A DNA stretch of 64,000 nt from Aralia elata. Its lineage: Eukaryota; Streptophyta; Magnoliopsida; Apiales; Araliaceae. The notes below the pieces were generated by a model that was not told the origin of the DNA, made no database searches, and was given only the letters and a program-made list of their open reading frames with translations. Of the stretch, positions 1 through 13,232 are shown in pieces. A program made the translations under genes and the position numbers. Position 1 is the first letter of the stretch; every line of letters starts with the position of its first letter. Location: the NCBI GenBank assembly GCA_034770075.1, contig JAVJAP010000217.1, positions 124,001 through 188,000 of the forward strand, in the 5' to 3' direction.

Positions 1-2174
1 TATTAACAGTATGTACACTGTAACCCTGCATGTGATATATATATGATGTATATTGTTCCTATAATATAGCCAGACAATATATACTGATGATGCAGGACGG
101 TATACATTGATGATGCTAGACAGGACAGTGTATACTGATGATGCAGGACAGTATATACTGAAAATGCTATACTATTTACAGCAATAGATGCAATGATCTA
201 TTAACTGCCATATGATGTATGTGAATAAATGAATACTGCTGGAATTTATGTGAATTTTTTTTACGTACTATGCATAAACTGAGGGGGAGCCTTAATGAGA
301 AATATTTTTAGTTATTGTCATCATCAAAAAGGGGGAGATTGATAGGTCTCCAATTTTTAGGAAATAGTTTGATGATAACAATAATTATGTGTTATAATAC
401 TGTGTTATTTAAATATTTCTTGGGAAAGTACGAAACAGTGAGAAGTATGGTCTTATTTCTTGCAAACTCTTCTATGAATTACTAATGAAATCTTCTTCTT
501 TGCTTCGTGTGTATCTTACATCGTCAGTCCTTCATTACTTCTTGGCAGTAACTCTTCAAACGACATCTTTCGACATATATTACCTCTATAAAATGTCATG
601 GCCAGAATGTTTTGATTACATGTCTCGGTCTAGTTCTCTATCACACTCTGCATATCTGTCAGAGTTCCATTCTTCTTTAAAGTGGATCCTATCTATTCCT
701 CAATACGAAAGAAACTTCCATAGGACAGTGGCACAAGTATATATACTGACAAAATACTGGGCAGTGGTATACATGCACTGGATAGTGGTATACACACACT
801 GGATAGTATTAACAGTATATACACTGTAACCTTGCATGTGATATATATATGATGTATATTGCTCGTATAATATAGCCGAACAGTGTATACTGATGATGCA
901 GGACGGTATACATTGATGATGCTAGACAGGACAGTGTATACTGATGATGCAGGACAATATATACTGAAAATGCTATACTATTTACCGCAGTAGATGCAAT
1001 GATCTAGTAACTGCCATATGATGTATGTGAATGAATGAATATTGGTGGAATTTATGTGATTTTTTTTTACAAACTATGCATAAACTGAGGGGGAGCCTTA
1101 ATGGGAAATATTTTTAGTTATTGTCATCATCAAAAAGGGGGAGATTGATAGTTCTCCAACTTTTAGGAAATATTTTACTGATAACAATAATTATGTGTTA
1201 TAATACTGTGTTATTTAAATATTTCTTGGGAACGTACGAAACAGTGTGAAGTATGGTCTTATTTCTTGCAAAATCTTCTATGCATTTACTGATGAAATCT
1301 TCTTCCTTGCTTCGTGTGTATCTTACATCGTCAGTATGTCATTACTTCTTGGTATTAACTTTTCAAACGACATCTTTAGACATATACTTCCATAAGACAG
1401 TGGCACAAGTATATATACTAAAAAAATACTGGGCAGTGGTATACATGCACTGGATAGTGGTATACACACTGGATAGTATTAACAGTATGTACACTGTAAC
1501 CCTGCATGTGATATATATATGATGTATATTGTTCCTATAATATAGCCGGACAATATATACTGATGATGCAGGACGGTATACATTGATGATGCTAGACAGG
1601 ACAATGTATACTGATGAAGCAAGACAATATATACTGAAAATGCTATACTATTTACAGCAATAGATGCAATGATCTATTAACTGCCATATGATGTATGTGA
1701 ATGAATGAATACTGCTGGAATTTATGTGAATTTTTTTTACATACTATGCATAAACTGAGGGGGAGCCTTAATGGGAAATATTTTTAGTTATTGTTATCAT
1801 CAAAAAGGGGAGATTGATAGGTCTCCAACTTTTAGGAAATATTTTGATGACAACAATAATTATGTGTTATAATATTGTGTTATTTAAATATTTCTTGGGA
1901 AAGTACGAAACAGTGAGAAGTATGGTCTTATTTCTTGCAAACTCTTCTATACATTTACTGATGAAATCTTCTTCTTTGCTTCGTGTGTATCTTACATTGT
2001 CAGTCCTTCATTACTTCTTGGTATTAACTCTTCAAACGACATATTTTGACATATACTACCTCTATAAAATATCTTGGCCAGAATGTTTTGATTACATGTC
2101 TCAGTCTAGTTCTCTATCACACTTTGCATATCTGTCTGAGTTCCATTCTTCTCTAAAATGGATCCTATCTATGC
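1..2174 (+). repeat. Tandem array of Copia-derived 3'-end/LTR units
   Basis: Three and a half head-to-tail copies of one unit fill this stretch. Each unit begins at TGATAG (about 340, 1146 and 1815), right after a polypurine-type tract (AAAAAGGGGGAGAT) preceded by GTCATCATC, the usual junction between the internal 3' end and the LTR of plant Copia elements. Spacings are about 806 and 669 bp. The middle copy lacks about 140 bp that holds the CTATAAAATGTC TATA-like stretch, and the last copy stops near 2174. Each unit also contains short repeats of the type TACTGATGATGCAGGACAG. Small open frames here are artefacts of the repeat; no retrotransposon protein was seen. Inference: the array arose by unequal exchange within a retrotransposon end. 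Confidence 0.8.
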
Positions 2175-2520
2175 CATGGTTCGTTCATAATTAAAATAAG
2201 ACTTTAACAAAATATGATGCCAAGCATCAATGTGCTCTTTGCGACATTTATGTTAAGAGTGCTTTTTAAATTGCTTATTTTAGCAAATAATACCATTTTA
2301 TTTAATTTTCATTTGATAAATAAAAGATGTTGGACATTCTCCAAGTGTCTATTAAGGGAACATCATTGTATGGTCTTGTAATTGCCAGATACTAACAACG
2401 AGCTGACAAAGGAAGTCGGCGGATATGAACATGTGGTGGTTTTGCAGCATCTCAAAGTTGTTGATGGAGATCTTGTTACAGTTTTTGAACAGCTTCCTCG
2501 AGGAACTGTTGCTGGTGACT

Positions 2521-4000
2521 GTGATACAGACCATTATTCTTTTGAGTTTAATTATAGAATTTTGTAGTTCGTTTTACACTTGGAGCAGTTGATTTCTTAT
2601 AAAATGCCATATGCCTGTTATTTGAATTCTTAAAATATTGGTCATATACTTTGCATGGATGCCACAGTTCTGAGTTCACATTACTTTAGGCTATTTGCTC
2701 ATTTAAGCTCTAACTACACATGTTTATTTTTTTCTCTCTTTTGGATACATGCATGTGATTTATTAAAAACGACAACTTACAAAAGACCAAGAGACATACC
2801 TTTGATCAAATCACTTATTGCTAATAAAACTCTACCAGTAATAGCACAATATTCACATACTGACAAATTTTCTGATTATCTGGTAGTCCCCTTCCAGTAA
2901 TGAACTTTATACTGGGTTAAATTCTTCCCAAATTTTCTGTCAATGTTAATTTATTAGCATTTGTATCTCTCTCTTGTCAAAAGTAGCAATTGTGCTGCAA
3001 AAAACTTCTTATATTAGCAAAGTATGCTTTGCATATACATTGATCAGAGTAGAGGCAAGCTCTCTCTCCCATTCTTAGGCCTCCATTAACCAAAATCCTT
3101 GACAAAAATGCATTCTATAATCATGCAGAAAGCAGCTGAAAAATAGATGACTTCTTGTTCTTAATCTATCCTTTTATACAAGCCACAAAATAAAACAAAC
3201 TCGAAGTACAATTAGAGCCATAAACCATAGACTATATCATTGTACACAGGCAATATGTTGTCTCAGTGCCTCCCGAGCTGTAGCACTGATCATCTTCACC
3301 ATTAACCTAGGAGTATGAAGCTCTACCATTGTGTTTGTTTGCTATGGTCTCAGCTACTTTAGCACTGATAGCTAGCTGCAGTATATATAATTTTGGTATC
3401 AACATATGTTTTCAAGGCCCCAAAGAGGACCAATCATCCTACCAGAGCCAAGTATTTCTTACCCAACCAATTTTTATTAAAACTGTGGTTAGTAGCTATA
3501 TCTCTTAATCCATTTGCTTTTTCCAATTAAGATGAATTTGTAGCACTTAGACGTGTCCTTGAATTTCTTCCTTTGTACAAAGATACGGCACCAATAATCC
3601 AATGAAGACATTTTTCATTGATAGGTCACAGAGGCGTCTCTCAATTGATTTCTTTCCAAGAAACTTTGGCACCTCTTATTTTCTCGAAGAAAGGCTCTTA
3701 ATACACCATCATTGTCCTTCAGAACTTTCTTGGGTATAGGTCAATAAGTTATGTTCTAATCATAACATACTTTAGGGGTTTTGAAATATGATGACTGTAT
3801 GATTTTACTAAATTCTTATATTTTATTAATTCATCAACAATTGAATCTGAAAGGAAAGGAAAGGAGAGGTTTTGTGATTTGCCTTGATATTAACTTGTGA
3901 GGATCAGTTCAAAAAATTAGCTTCTTTTCAGTAAGCACTAGATTGTGAATTACTTGGTTAATCTTCATCTTGAATCCTTGTTACCTTGACTTGGTGGTAG
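2521..4000 (+). other. KU80 intron, no further feature
   Basis: AT-rich, non-coding sequence between two KU80 exons, with donor GTGATA at 2521 and acceptor at 4000. I saw no transposon ends, RNA gene or long open frame in it. Confidence 0.6.
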
Positions 4001-6169
4001 TTCTTGATGCCATCGTTGTAGGGATGGATATGCTGATTAAAAAAATTGGACAAACAATTAAGGGGAAAAAACGCCTTTGTCTCATCACAAATGCAATTTG
4101 TCCTATCAAAGATCCGTTTGAAGGAACCAAAGAAGATCAAGTCAACACCATTGTTGAACAGATGGCCGCACATGGCATGAAAATGGAATGCATAGTTTTT
4201 AGGGAAAAACGAAACTTGGATGTGAATAAGAGAGTAATAGAGGAGAACGATTGTTTACTGAATATATTTTCAAAGAAGACTTCTTCGAGGACTGTCCATG
4301 TCGAAAGTTCAACTACACTTTTGGGTGCACTTAGAACTCGCAATATAGCTCCTGTCACAATATACAGGGGTGATTTTGAACTAAGCCCTGAAATGAAGAT
4401 TAAGGTGAGAGTCTTGTTGATGGGTCTTGCCTTTCCATTTACATTTCACTGTTATGTGCTATTGTTTCCTCCCATAGTGGAAATTATTCCAATGGGAAAC
4501 AGAACTATTGTTGTGTTTATCATATGATAAGAATTGCATGTCTTCTTTAGTTTGTGAGCTACAAAATTGGAGGCAGCTCTTGCATTTGTTCTGGGAGGAA
4601 TTGATTTAGGGGATACATCTTTTTCTTTTGTTTTTCCGCGTCTTTATCACTTTTCGTCGTCCTTGTTACATGACCACTCCTATCTCCAGGTTCCATTCTT
4701 ATCAAGAGGAAGAGGTTTTGTAGAGTTTCCCATTCTTTTGAATTCCCAGTGACAGGGATTCTATTAATTGCTTAATTGTTGTCATTCTTGTGACCTCTTA
4801 TCTTTTCTTGATAAATGTGTTTTGAATTTGGCTAATTCAATTTTGCTTAGCTATAAATATCTCTTTGATTTCCTTGCCCAGTCCAAGTAATCCTTCCATT
4901 TTGTAGTATTATTTGGAAACCTAAAGTCTCAATGTCCCATATAAAATAAGATTTTTTTGGTCTGGTAACGGGTTCTCAAAAAACTCAACACTTGTGTTTT
5001 ATAGTGCAGGCACAGCAACCTTATAAATCCTCCCCGGCTTGGTGTGTTTTGTGCAAACATGAGAATCAATGTTGCACATATATTCTTTCAAATATCACCT
5101 TGTGTGCCGTAGGACTAGATTCAAGTGTACTTGGAGTGTTTTGGGTGTCCTTCACCGGGGTGTCTTATTTGGTGTTTTGTCATGAAAACAGGAATAAGAT
5201 GTTTTGGTCTAAATGCGAAGTTCTGTGCTTGCAGTTGTTTTGGTTTATTTGCATGAGTCCAATGATAGAATCTTCAAGAATCAATTTATCCCAAGGGATT
5301 TATTGGTGTTTTTTAGTGTTTATATTCTTAGTTGTAAATGTATTTACAATAGCTCCCTGTTTGATATTCAGTGGGATTAGAGACTCCTCTGAAACAAGTC
5401 TTTTTTTTTTCTTTTTTTTTTCTGGACTCCTTATCATCTTAAGCTTTGATCCTTTTTCCTTTATCTATATATCTTTTCTCTTCCAATAGATAAAATAACT
5501 TAATACCTGCATAGTTTTCTACTATGGTACCGAGATTTTTAGATGTCAGCACCAGCATCATTATGCAAGCTATCAATTGCTGTAGTAAGGAAAGAGTTAT
5601 TCTTCAATAGCTACCCCTCCTATGCTAGCAAACTATTCTTTTCTGATTAACTGTGAAGGCTTTTCCAGCTGCTGCATTACAAGAAGGATTAGCTAGTGGT
5701 CCCACTTGTTTTTATAGCTGGACGTGGTTGTTTTCCTGGATGTGTGCTCTGGTGCCTGGATCTGCATGTTTATACATAATATCACCTGTTCAAGTCATCA
5801 CCCTAAAAAATCTGCTATTTTGCATCTTTTTGGACATAGGACAGTCAATGTTAGATTTTGCTAAGTTCAGGCTAAGCCTTTTAACTATGTTTTGAAATCT
5901 TTCTTATTTTCATGTGCTTAGTGTTGCTCAATATTGCCTTCTTATACGTATCAGGCTTGCAAAGGAACTATGAACAGTAGCCATCTATGCACAAAATCAT
6001 ATTCAGCAGAAACAAGTTAAAAGATCCAAAATAGTTAATTATAATTTAATATTTTCTAAACAATGATTATGGAAGAATAGAGGCACTTGGAGTAGAAAAG
6101 TGAAATATGGATAATGGATATAGGATTTCGGTGTGCGAGCAATGGAAGCTATGTTGCAATGACTAAGAA

Positions 6170-6410
6170 AGATTTCAAGTATTGGAAAATGAAGCCGGGT
6201 TTGCATATGTGAATGCCACCATTCAGCTTTCACTTGCAAAGCAGAAAGGTTCTACCTTCTGTGTTCTGGTGTTGGAGCACGGTTAAAGTGTCTTTTAGAC
6301 ATTGGGTTGAAATGTTCATCACCAGATATTGTGGTGCATCTTGCATTATTTGCTGCAGTAACCCTCAAACTGGCCGAATCTATTGGTGTTTCTATATGTA
6401 TTTGGCGTAG
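6170..6410 (+). other. Coding-like fragment inside a KU80 intron, unrecognised
   Basis: Within the 2.3 kb intron (4405-6741) this stretch is less AT-rich and reads like old coding sequence in two plus-strand frames that hand over near 6290. The first frame contains NEAGFAYVNATIQLSLAKQK; the second contains LAESIGVSI close to an aliphatic, helix-like stretch. The change of frame suggests a frameshifted remnant. I do not recognise the family. It may be a captured or retroposed fragment of another gene, or chance. The rest of the intron shows nothing that I can name. Confidence 0.3.
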
Positions 6411-8099
6411 TATGATTGTAAAACACCTTAAAGCATCTTGCGGACCTTGATGACATGTTGTACTCTGACTGAACTTTATGGTTGTGTAAGGTGCAGCAGT
6501 CTGTTTGTTGTATCATAAAATGTTAGGAAGGTTGTTATATATGGTCCATAGGCAGTAATGTTTTAATTTTTTAATGAGTTGTATTGATAGTCATCTAATA
6601 TCAATGTATTGTTGCTAAATAAGGTTGTTGGTCATGTGTTGGAACTGTACAAGTATCTAGAGTATTGCACCAATTTGTAGTCTTTCCAAAAGGAGATTTA
6701 ACCTTTAAATACTAATATTTGACAATTGTTATTGACAATAGGTATGGATCTACAAGAAAACATCTGAAGAGAAGTTCCCCACTCTGAAAAAAATACTCTG
6801 ATAGAGCACCTGAAACAAATAAATTTGCCACTCACGAAATCAAAGTAGAATATGAGTACAAAAAAGTTGATGATCCTAGTCAAGTTGTGCCTCCAGAACA
6901 AAGGATAAAAGGTTATAGATATGGCCTCAAGTAGTTCCTATATCATCGGCTGAATTGGAAGCTGTGAAGTTCAAACCAGAGAAGAGTGTGAAACTTCTTG
7001 GATTTACTGATGCTTCAAACATAATGAGGTGAAATCTAACTACTTTGACCTGGATCCAAGTAATTTGATTTTGATTATTTCAGCATTATGCATATTGTTT
7101 TACTTTTTCTAAACATATATTTTTTCCCTTGTGCCTTGTGTATTCAAAGACACTATTACATGAAAGATGTTAACGTCTTCATAGTTGAACAGGGTAAAAT
7201 GAAAGCCATTGTTGCAGTTTCTGCACTAGCAAGAGCTATGAAGGAAATGAACAAAGTTGCGATTGTTCGATGTGTATTGAGGCAAGGACAGGGTAACGTT
7301 GTTGTAGGTGTCTTGACTCCTAATATATCTGACAAAGATAATGTTGTAAGTCATCGATTTGGTAAAGTGTTTTTATGAATTTCTCATGATGTTGTCTCGT
7401 CATTTAACATTCTTGTTGGTTTTGCTGGCAGCCTGATTCATTATATTTCAATGTACTTCCTTTCGCTGAGGATGTTCGCGAGTTTCAGTTTCCGTCTTTC
7501 AGCAATTTCCCCTCATCACTGCAGCCGAACAAACAACAGCAAGAGGCAGCCGTTAACTTGGTTAAGATGCTTGAACTTGCACCAACTGGAAAAGAGGAAT
7601 TATTGCAGCCCGACTTTACACCAAATCCTGTATTGGAGGTACTTATATGTGATTTTTTTTTCTTCTTATATTGCTTGTTTAGCTAAGTCATACACAGGCT
7701 TGTGGAAATTGTTCTACTAGTCTTGCATATGATACTTTAACCCTCTTCCCTTAGGTAATTAAATTCATTGCTACTTTGCTATTTATTTGGGTTTGGGGAT
7801 GTCCTGTAATAGATTGGGAGAAAATAATATGATAGTGTGACTATAACGCTTAATTAGCTTCAGGTGTGCTTATTCTGGTTTTCTTTAACATCGGTTCATG
7901 TTCTTCATATATGAGTAAATAAATCTTAGCATGCACAGGTCGCTTAACTAATTATGCAAGTGTTTATTGTGTTTGGCATGGCTCGAGGGTGTGCACTTAT
8001 ATGCTTTCAAAAGTCCGAAATGAGGTACATCTGTGTAAGAAAAATCATATTTGCTTTCAAAACCAAAGAATAATATATGATGGCTTCTTTGGTAGTACG

Positions 8100-8200
8100 T
8101 TGGGTTCAAGGTTCTAAAAGGCGCTAGGCGGGCGGCCGGAGGGGGCCTAGCGCCTGGGGGGCCTAGGCGGGGCTTAGGCGGGATTTTTATTTTAAGTCAA
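8100..8200. repeat. GC-rich GGCGCTAGGCGG-type repeat fragment
   Basis: A short island of CTAGGCGG and GCCTAGCGCC words in an otherwise AT-rich KU80 intron, introduced by CAAGGTTCTAAAAGG. The entry word resembles the CAAGGTTTTAAAAACC end of the hAT-type element at 12151-12542, so this may be one end of a related transposon. No matching second end or target duplication was found. Confidence 0.35.
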
Positions 8201-8642
8201 TTTTAATATTTTATCTTATATTTATCCAAACAAAACAATAATATAAAGCAAAACAATCTATAATAAAGATAATGAAGGCATTTGCTTAAAGTTCAAACAC
8301 ATATCCATATTGCTAATGTCAAAGTTCAAACACAAACATGTAATTGCATTGATATATAATGTGATTATGTAAATTACCATGCTACCTGGCTTGCAAGTGA
8401 ATTCTTAATCCATCTAATACGCTAACTGGCCTACTAATTTTCTCCTGAAGTTCATCACTGTCCCTTTCAACCAAACCTCTGGTGTATGAATACGACTATC
8501 CTACTTTTGCTTTCCAGAAGACTAAACCACTTGCAATGGATTAAACTTGCTTGTTTATGGCTTCTGTTTTTTTTTCTTGGTAAGTTGTGTTGAAACTCGA
8601 AACTGTTTCTACAGAGGACAATTGTCAGTTTCAAATCTGAAT

Positions 8643-9033
8643 TGATGCGGTACGGAAGAAGAAATTCAAGAAGTTTATTATTAATTTTATATTGTTATTT
8701 AGAGATAAATGTTGAGTTATTAATGAAATTATTTAGTGGGATATTATAGTAATAGCTTTTCATTAGGAGAGTTTTAATTGTAGTAGTAGATTTCAATTAG
8801 GAGAGTTTATTATAGTAGTAGATTTTAGTTAGGAAATCCTTTCTAAATTAGGGTTTTTACATAGTCCCCAAGCATTGGGTTTTCTATTTAAGCATTGTAA
8901 TACTTCATTATTTTTAGATTATTGAATGAATTGATTTGAGATTAAAGTTGTGTGTTTCTTTACCGATTCTCTGCGGAGATAGGTACTCTTATTCCTTCTT
9001 TTCTACCCCGTACTACATAATAATGGTATCAAG
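8643..9033 (+). mobile_element. Copia-type LTR fragment with tRNA-Met primer site, in KU80 intron
   Basis: The stretch 8643-9017 looks like an LTR: it starts TG, has promoter-like sequence before a leader (about 8880-9010) and ends CTACA. Directly after it, TGGTATCAAGAG (9022-9033) matches the primer binding site for initiator tRNA-Met used by plant Copia elements. No 3' LTR or polymerase was found before the next exon at 10583, so only the 5' end survives. It sits sense to KU80 in the 2.9 kb intron. Confidence 0.6.
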
Positions 9034-9244
9034 AGTCAAAATTCCTGATATCTTTTGATTTCACCCAATTCCTTCCTACCTTATTTTTCTGGCCTCCATC
9101 CAATTGTCGAAGTTCGCTAGGAAATCGATCACAATTTTCCGAGACAAAGGCACGATCGTCGCTGTAGTCTCAATCTATTAAAAAAACAACAACAAAAGTT
9201 CAATGTTACTGTTCATCGCTACAGTGCGCGACACTAGTTAGTGT

Positions 9245-9425
9245 TTGGTACCCCAAGTTTCTGAAATTTTCAATTCAGTACCCTTAAGTTTTTGAAATTT
9301 TCAATTCCGCCCCCAAAGTTTCTAAAACTTTCAATTCAACCCCTGAAGTTTCTGAAATATTCAATTTAGCCCCACAGTTTTTGAGTTTTCAACTTAACTC
9401 CCAAAGTTTTTGAAATTTCTAATAT
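9245..9425 (+). repeat. Minisatellite of about 30 bp units in Copia leader
   Basis: About six degenerate copies of a unit resembling CCCCAAAGTTTTTGAAATTT followed by TCAATTC lie after the Copia primer site. The following sequence to about 9931 has two short open frames in register with nothing that I recognise, probably remnants of a non-autonomous element body. Confidence 0.65.
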
Positions 9426-12150
9426 ATACAATGTCTTCCAGGTTTAACAATTCAGACTTTCTTTGAGCTAAGATAAAGCAACTTGAGCATTGAACTTTGG
9501 TCATACGCGAGCAACTTAAAAGATCTTGTGTCCCGTATAGTGACGAGTATTGGAAATTATGCGATGAGCTTGCACTTTCTAAAACAAGTCTTGCAAATTT
9601 AAAGGCACATTACGAGTACATAACCACATGTTATGTTCGTCCATATTTTGTTCAAGCGCAAAAATATGTTCGTCCTAATCGCGTTTGTTCAACTAAAGCG
9701 CGCGTTCACAAGAGGAGACCCGCAAAGTATATTCTTACAAGATAATTGATGAATGTCTCACAATACTTAAACGTATCAATAACCAATATGAAATTGGTGA
9801 GGATAAAGAAGAGCAAGTACTCTCACATATTGATGTTTGTGAGAAACATGAAGCGGAAGTTAAGTGTGTTGAACATGAAACTCTTGTTGCCCTGCGTTTT
9901 GCAAACGGGGAACTACCAATTCAAATCGTAGAATGAGAATTAGATGCCTTGTGCATTCTATGATAGGTAGTGTTTCTCGTTGTTTTCGTTCCACGTACTC
10001 ATTCAATCAACGTTCCTGGTAAACATGATATAAACTACATTTGACTCGTGTTTCTATCTGCTAGTGAATTTGCATCACAATCAGATCACAATTGTTTTCA
10101 CTTATATAGTTTGTTCCATGATTTTCCCTTCCACAGTTTCTGTAAGAATAACCATGATTACAAATTTTATATGTCATCAATGCACTATAGGACAACTCCT
10201 TGCAGACCTATTTAGTTGCAGTTTACAACTACATGCTAAAATTACTGAAACAACTTCTTGCATACCCATTTAACTGTATGTTTAGTAGACTTGTGTGGCA
10301 TCTGAAAAAGAAAAGGAAAATGAGGTGAAAACATAGAAAAAGAACAGCAAGGAAATGTGTATATTACTATCTAGAAAGCATGTGGATATTGTAGTAGTGA
10401 TGTAATTGCTTGAAAAACAAGCTATTTGTAAAGTTATTACATCTTGAGTGCATGGTTTGTTGGTACAATAGATTATTCCCCTCCCTGCGCCCCCCCCCCC
10501 CAAAAAAAAAAAAAATAGAAAAAAAATGCCTTTGTGATTGTTGCTCAAGCAATTGCCTCTGGGCTCTGTGATAAATTTTCAGCGATTCTATCGCCATCTT
10601 GAACTGAAATCAAGACATCCAGATGCAGCTATACCACCTCTAGATGAACCACTCAAAAAGATAACAGAACTTGATTCTGAACTTATTTCTCAGAGCAAGC
10701 CTGTCATTGATGAATTTTGTAGGCAATTTGAACTCAAGGAGAACCCAAAGGTAACTTTTTTTTATTTAACTTCAAATTTGAACTGCACAATGTTAATAAT
10801 TTCTTCATGACACAAGTGTTTAAGCTTGATCCATCTTGCAGTTGAAGAAGTCAACTAGACGGCAACTGAAAGAGAGACCTTCTGGTTCAAATGAAGAAGG
10901 GGAGGATCATGGAAAAATTGATGATGCACAAGCTATCAATTCTATAGAATATACATCTAGAATCAAGATTGAGAAAATTGGGGACTCGACTCCTGTTCAA
11001 GATTTTGAAGCCATGATGTCTCGAAGAGATAGTGCAGAATGGGTTAGTAAAGAAATTAAGGATATGAAAAATAAAATCTTTCATATTGTGGAGGACTCTT
11101 TTGAAGGGGATACCTATCAGAAAGCACTAGTGTGTAGTTGCTCTCCGCAAAGGTTGCATTCTTGAGCAAGTAAGTCTTCGTCCAGTACTGCTTGGTTTAT
11201 AATGGATCATTATAAATTATACAATTTTATTAACCTGCTATAGGACAATATAAATATCTCTTTTGTTCCTGGTATAGCAAATCATTTGTTCTTCAGACCC
11301 CTGTGCTCGCACACACTCAGAAGCTAATTTTAATAACCTTTTAAATACCAAAATTCTAATTAGTATCCAGATACCATTGCTAATTTAAAATGAAAAAGAA
11401 AACAGAAAAAGGAAGAGAGAGCACATTACCTTTTCTCCTCTCCTGTCATCTTCTAATAGTGTGGCTTTATTTTTCTTCGAGGGCTTTTCAAAAGACATTA
11501 TTTCACCCTTAACCAAACATTATCTTATATGCCGGATTAATGCAGAATCTAACATAAGCTGTATATATACTCCTATTTCTATATGGGCAATCAGTGGTTA
11601 GTTTATTGGACAACCTTGAAACACCAATGGTTTAAGTATGAAAAAGAAAACCCAATTAGCCAATGGTAAATAAGACATTGATACAAGTAAAACTCACTTC
11701 ATATAACTTCATTATAAAAACTCAATGTGTGTACTGATTAAGTTAATAATTCATGGTATCAATTCTATGACATCAAAAATTTACATTCTTTGGTTTCATT
11801 ATTGGTACCAGAATATAGATAAGCTTGATCATGCAAAATGAAATATGGCAATAATCTGTAAGTCACACTGAATATATTACCAAATCTTGGAGAAAGTTGG
11901 GTGTTTTGCATTTTCAAAGAAAGTAATGCTCGTCTTGTGAGTTGCTTCAGTTTTTGTATGAAGTATTAACATTATTAGTACTGTTAACATTTATATGTTT
12001 ATATCTTGTCAAGCATTTATGTTTTCTCATCAACATAACAAAACTACCAAAAGAATTAGAACTTGAGAGAAGTTTTTGTTGGTGAAGGCGTATAAGTTCT
12101 TTAGATACATGCATGTACCCAATACAGAACCATATACATGTGTGTGCATA

Positions 12151-12540
12151 CAATGTTCTCAAACCCGGACTGGTCATCGAACCGAAAAGGGTATCGGGTG
12201 GGTGGGTCACTGGTCCAACCAGTGGTCGGACCGTTATTGAACTGGTGACGTCATTAATATATAAAAATATATATTATTAGTAATTAATAAAATTTTAAAA
12301 AATCTCATTTTTTATGAACTAAAACATAATAAAGATGAGTTACAATATTAATAAAAGTGGTTAATTTTAATATTAAATTTTTTTTTTGGCAAAAAAAACA
12401 TAAAATTAAAAACCGGGTCAATTAACCGGGTTTACCTGTTGAACCGGTGGTCAACGGGTCAACCAGGGTTTTGACCAAATCCGGTTTTCTGGGCTAAACC
12501 GGACCGGTTCCTGTTTTTAATGGTCCGGTTTTTAAAACCT

Positions 12541-12542
<2 letters not shown>
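12151..12542. mobile_element. hAT-type non-autonomous element (392 bp)
   Basis: Terminal inverted repeats CAATGTTCTCAAACCCGG (left) and CCGGTTTTTAAAACCTTG (right) enclose AT-rich sequence and several CCGGTT words. An 8 bp direct repeat, TGTGCATA, flanks both sides (12143-12150 and 12543-12550), the usual hAT target duplication. It lies in the last large KU80 intron and encodes nothing. Confidence 0.75.
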
Positions 12543-12574
<32 letters not shown>

Positions 12575-12897
12575 GGGAAAAGAGAGTATGTGTTAGCGAA
12601 GCGCTGAAGCCCTATGTGCTATAATGCTGAGACAAGGACGCTCCGCCTTATATAAAGAAGCAGTCAACTAAGTTCTGAACGAATTAAATTAGCTCCTTGG
12701 TAATGGCTCAATCTATGGATAGAAAGCCCTATGATGGGAAACTACCACGTGAAATGTCAAAACAACCATTAATAAAAATGGTGAAATGCTAAAAACACCA
12801 TTAATAAAATCTCTTAAAATAATAGTACACACATAAGTTTGTGTTTCATAGATACACCCTCCCTTTTCCCACACATATATATATATAAATACACTAC

Positions 12898-13232
12898 GGC
12901 CATGTTTGTTTGTAAAAAGTATGCTTGGGATTTGACTATTTGTCTTGATTCAACACTACTTCGGACTATTTTATCCCTCGGGCCATGACGGGGGATTAAT
13001 AGTCCTTTAAATAGTCTCGTGAACTATTTTTTGTTATTTCTAAGGCTATTTATGAGGGATTATATAATCCCATTATGAATGTAGTATTAATAGTTCCCCT
13101 CATTTTAAGCTATCAAATGACTTTATGGGACTAATAGTCTCACATTAAGGAATTAATAGTCCTTGGTCAAAGGATTAAATAGTATGAGAAATAGTCCAAT
13201 CCCAAGTATACTTTTTGCAAACAAAAATGGCC
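12898..13232. mobile_element. TIR MITE in KU80 intron
   Basis: The left arm GGCCATGTTTGTTTGTAAAA with GTATGCTTGGGATTTGAC and the inverted right arm (ending TTTGCAAACAAAAATGGCC) pair over roughly 45 bp. Several internal ATTAATAGTC words repeat between them. No clear target duplication was found, so the superfamily is not assigned. It ends about 60 bp before the KU80 exon at 13295. Confidence 0.65.

Noticed and set aside
485..2194. Three similar open frames of 89-126 codons
   Set aside because: They are the same stretch of a Copia-derived repeat unit read in each tandem copy, with a TATA-like box inside and no protein family features.
6787..11129. Treating the KU80 indels purely as sequencing errors
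   Set aside because: Two lie in homopolymers and could be errors, but the 2 bp loss and the in-frame TAA are not homopolymer-type, and the 2 kb MULE frame nearby is clean over 684 codons. Left open but not preferred.
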